From assembly GCA_900763885.1 (NCBI GenBank), contig CAAFLY010000256.1, positions 1-16,383 of the forward strand: a DNA stretch of 16,383 bases. Reading direction: 5' to 3'. This document shows, piece after piece, positions 15,035-16,383 of this stretch. The position numbers and the translations under genes were made by a program. A model generated the notes under the pieces. It worked only from the letters and a program-made list of their open reading frames with translations, did not search any database and was not told the DNA's origin. This DNA is from Clostridia bacterium. GTDB taxonomy: Bacteria > Bacillota > Clostridia > Oscillospirales > CAG-272. Each line of letters opens with the position of its first letter. The first letter of the stretch is position 1.

Positions 15035-15063
15035 AGTATACCATATCGCCGCACAAATGCAAA
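15035..15063 (-). promoter_or_regulatory. Promoter for the XRE regulator
   Basis: On the minus strand, TTTGCA (15063-15058), a 17-base spacer ending in TGG and TATACT (15040-15035) form a reasonable promoter with an extended -10. The start would be near 15028, about 30 bases before the ATG. An overlapping inverted pair, TATAGTATACCATA around 15032-15045, is a possible self-repression site. Confidence 0.7.
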
Positions 15064-15119
15064 GCGGGCGGTGCTTGATTTTTCCGTGTCCGGCAGACAG
15101 CGCGCCTTGATAAACACAA

Positions 15120-15162
15120 AAAGTGGAGAGAAAACCGGACGAACCGATCTTCTCCCCACTTT
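15120..15162 (-). terminator. Intrinsic terminator of the zinc dehydrogenase gene
   Basis: Arms 15120-15132 (AAAGTGGAGAGAA) and 15150-15162 (TTCTCCCCACTTT) pair with one mismatch around a 17-base loop. On the minus strand the stem is followed by TTTTTG, 10 bases after the dehydrogenase stop, so it terminates that gene before the XRE promoter. Confidence 0.85.
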
Positions 15163-15172
15163 TGTATGTCGC

Positions 15173-16285
15173 TTATTCCGCCGTCGGGACAAGCATCGTC
15201 TTGATGTTCTTGCCCGCCATCGCGTCCGCAAAGGCTTCGTTCACCTTTTCCACCGGGTATCCCGTCGAGAGGGCGCGGATCTTGTCGTGCAGCTCCGGAT
15301 GCGCGGAGAGGAAATCCAGATACTTGCGCACATCCACCATCGAATACTGGGACGAGCCGAGAATCTGCAGCGCCTTGAACGTGATGAGCTGCGGGGAGAT
15401 CGCCACGTCGCCATGGTTGGAGTACTGCCCCGGCACGAGATATACACCGCGGTTGCGCAGGAGAGAGAGCCCCATCGGAACGGCAGCCGGTGCGCCGGAC
15501 GCTTCAAATACGAGATCCACACCGAGCCCGCCCGTGATCTCCGTCAGCTCCGTGACGATCTTCTGATCGTTGTCCGTACCGTCGAGACGGAAGATCCGCT
15601 CCACACCGAACGCCTTGGCAAGGGTCTCCTTCTGTTCCTGCACGCCGAAATTGATGGCATAGACGTGCGGGATGCCGATCGCGCAGAGATACAGGCAGGC
15701 GAACATCCCGACCGGACCGAGGCCCTGTACCACGGCATACCGCATGGATGCGACGTCGATATTCGCGCGGTGTGCCAGAGAAAACGCGTGGATGGCGGTC
15801 GGACCGGGGCAGGCGAAGGTGCAGACCATACGCGGATCGAGACCGTCCGGGATCTTCACAAGGTTTGCAAGCGGGGTGTAGTTGACCTCTGCGTAGCCGC
15901 CGAAGAAATGCGGCGCCTGATCGACGGTCGTGCCGTTTGCGCACTGCATATGGATACAGTTGGCGTCGTCGCCGGAGAGACAGAGCGGGCATTCTCCGCA
16001 CGGAATGGCAATGTCCGCGATCACGTTGTCGCCGATTTTCAGACCGTATTTCGCGCCCTCCGCCGGATCAAGATCGAAGAGCTTGCCGACAAATTCATGG
16101 CCGATGACGGTCTCCGCGGGTGTATCCAGTCTGCCCGTGTGTATGTGGATGTCCGTGCCGCATACGCCGCTTGCCAGAAGCTCGGACGCGCCGTAGCCTG
16201 CCGGAGCCTTTTCAACGGGATATTCTGCAATCGTAAAGGGAGTGTTCGCGCCGTGGAAAACCGCGCATTTTGCCGTTTTTTTCAT
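15173..16285 (-). CDS. Zinc-dependent medium-chain alcohol/polyol dehydrogenase
   Basis: Of two nearby ATGs, 16285 lies 9 bases from a GAAAGG site and is preferred over 16291 (3 bases); this gives 370 residues. The catalytic zinc site shows C42 ('GVCGTDIH'), H63-E64 ('GHEFVG') and probably C159 ('FACPGPTAIHAF'). The structural zinc loop is intact: C96-x2-C99-x2-C102-x7-C110. The NAD-binding motif is GLGPVG (188-193). This is the MDR superfamily layout shared by threonine, sorbitol and other polyol dehydrogenases, acting in the cytosol to oxidise a secondary alcohol with NAD(P). Residue 'INFGVQEQKE' after the second strand has no clear Asp, so cofactor preference is unclear. It follows another minus-strand gene by about 55 bases, likely as part of one operon that ends at the terminator 15120-15162. 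Confidence 0.9.
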   Translation of the reverse strand: MKKTAKCAVFHGANTPFTIAEYPVEKAPAGYGASELLASGVCGTDIHIHTGRLDTPAETVIGHEFVGKLFDLDPAEGAKYGLKIGDNVIADIAIPCGECPLCLSGDDANCIHMQCANGTTVDQAPHFFGGYAEVNYTPLANLVKIPDGLDPRMVCTFACPGPTAIHAFSLAHRANIDVASMRYAVVQGLGPVGMFACLYLCAIGIPHVYAINFGVQEQKETLAKAFGVERIFRLDGTDNDQKIVTELTEITGGLGVDLVFEASGAPAAVPMGLSLLRNRGVYLVPGQYSNHGDVAISPQLITFKALQILGSSQYSMVDVRKYLDFLSAHPELHDKIRALSTGYPVEKVNEAFADAMAGKNIKTMLVPTAE

Positions 16286-16340
16286 ATTCATATGCCTTTC
16301 TTGTGCTGTGGATTTTTTGTTGGAGCATGGGCGCGCTATG

Positions 16341-16383
16341 TCAGATCTCTCCGTGCTCGGTGCGGTGGAGAATATCCTCCTGT
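16341..16383 (-). CDS. 3' end of an upstream minus-strand gene (partial, unidentified)
   Basis: Reading the minus strand from the right edge, one frame gives 'QEDILHRTEHGEI' followed by TGA (16343-16341). Codon use and ending resemble a genuine C-terminus, and the spacing of about 55 bases to the dehydrogenase start fits an operon. With only 14 codons visible no family can be named; it could also be an untranslated leader. Confidence 0.35.
   Translation of the reverse strand, partial: QEDILHRTEHGEI

Noticed and set aside
15001..15119. N-terminal extension of the XRE protein to 216 residues
   Set aside because: The extension would cover the promoter and ribosome site for the ATG at 14999, and its own start has no ribosome site.
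1..16383. CRISPR array, phage, transposase, tRNA or rRNA content
   Set aside because: No regularly spaced direct repeats, no mobile-element proteins and no recognisable RNA-gene sequences were seen on either strand.

Overview
This window reads as a GC-rich (about 60% by eye) chromosomal segment of an uncultured, probably gut-dwelling Clostridia member (Oscillospirales/Christensenellales-like). That placement is an inference. It rests on strong AAGGAG-type ribosome sites, TTGACA/TATAAT-type promoters (several with an extended -10 TGn), intrinsic terminators, an M3B oligoendopeptidase F, an sbcD-sbcC pair, and many carbohydrate-metabolism genes of types common in such genomes. No rRNA, tRNA, transposase, integrase or CRISPR array was recognised.

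Layout. (1) Positions 1-1916 (+) hold the 3' part of a large solute-binding-protein-like gene, closed by a hairpin shared with the next, convergent operon. (2) Positions 5373-2003 (-) form a three-gene sugar cluster in the order TIM-barrel sugar epimerase, GH109-type NAD-dependent glycosidase, Gfo/Idh/MocA oxidoreductase. (3) A roughly 310 bp divergent control region (5374-5685) carries a consensus extended -10, a degenerate dispersed repeat and a perfect 9+9 bp inverted repeat. It leads to an AraC-family regulator (TTG start) that overlaps sbcD by ATGA, and sbcD in turn overlaps sbcC. (4) A consensus promoter at 10486-10514 drives pepF and a tightly coupled two-domain metallophosphoesterase, ending at a terminator at 13499-13551. 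(5) A monocistronic sialate-O-acetylesterase-like SGNH hydrolase follows, with its own promoter. (6) A small XRE-type regulator (-) converges on it across a shared terminator. (7) A zinc alcohol dehydrogenase (-) has its own terminator and lies downstream of a gene cut by the right edge.

How the genes may work together. The binding protein, GH109 enzyme, epimerase, oxidoreductase, acetylesterase and zinc dehydrogenase fit a lifestyle of scavenging modified (acetylated, N-acetylated) host or plant sugars. The AraC regulator is the natural candidate to control the divergent sugar cluster, yet it is physically welded to the SbcCD DNA-repair nuclease genes. Nothing here is an obvious new defence or mobile system. 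The best leads are the cytosolic GH109 cluster, the araC-sbcD-sbcC arrangement with its unusual leader, and a small family of degraded intergenic repeats.
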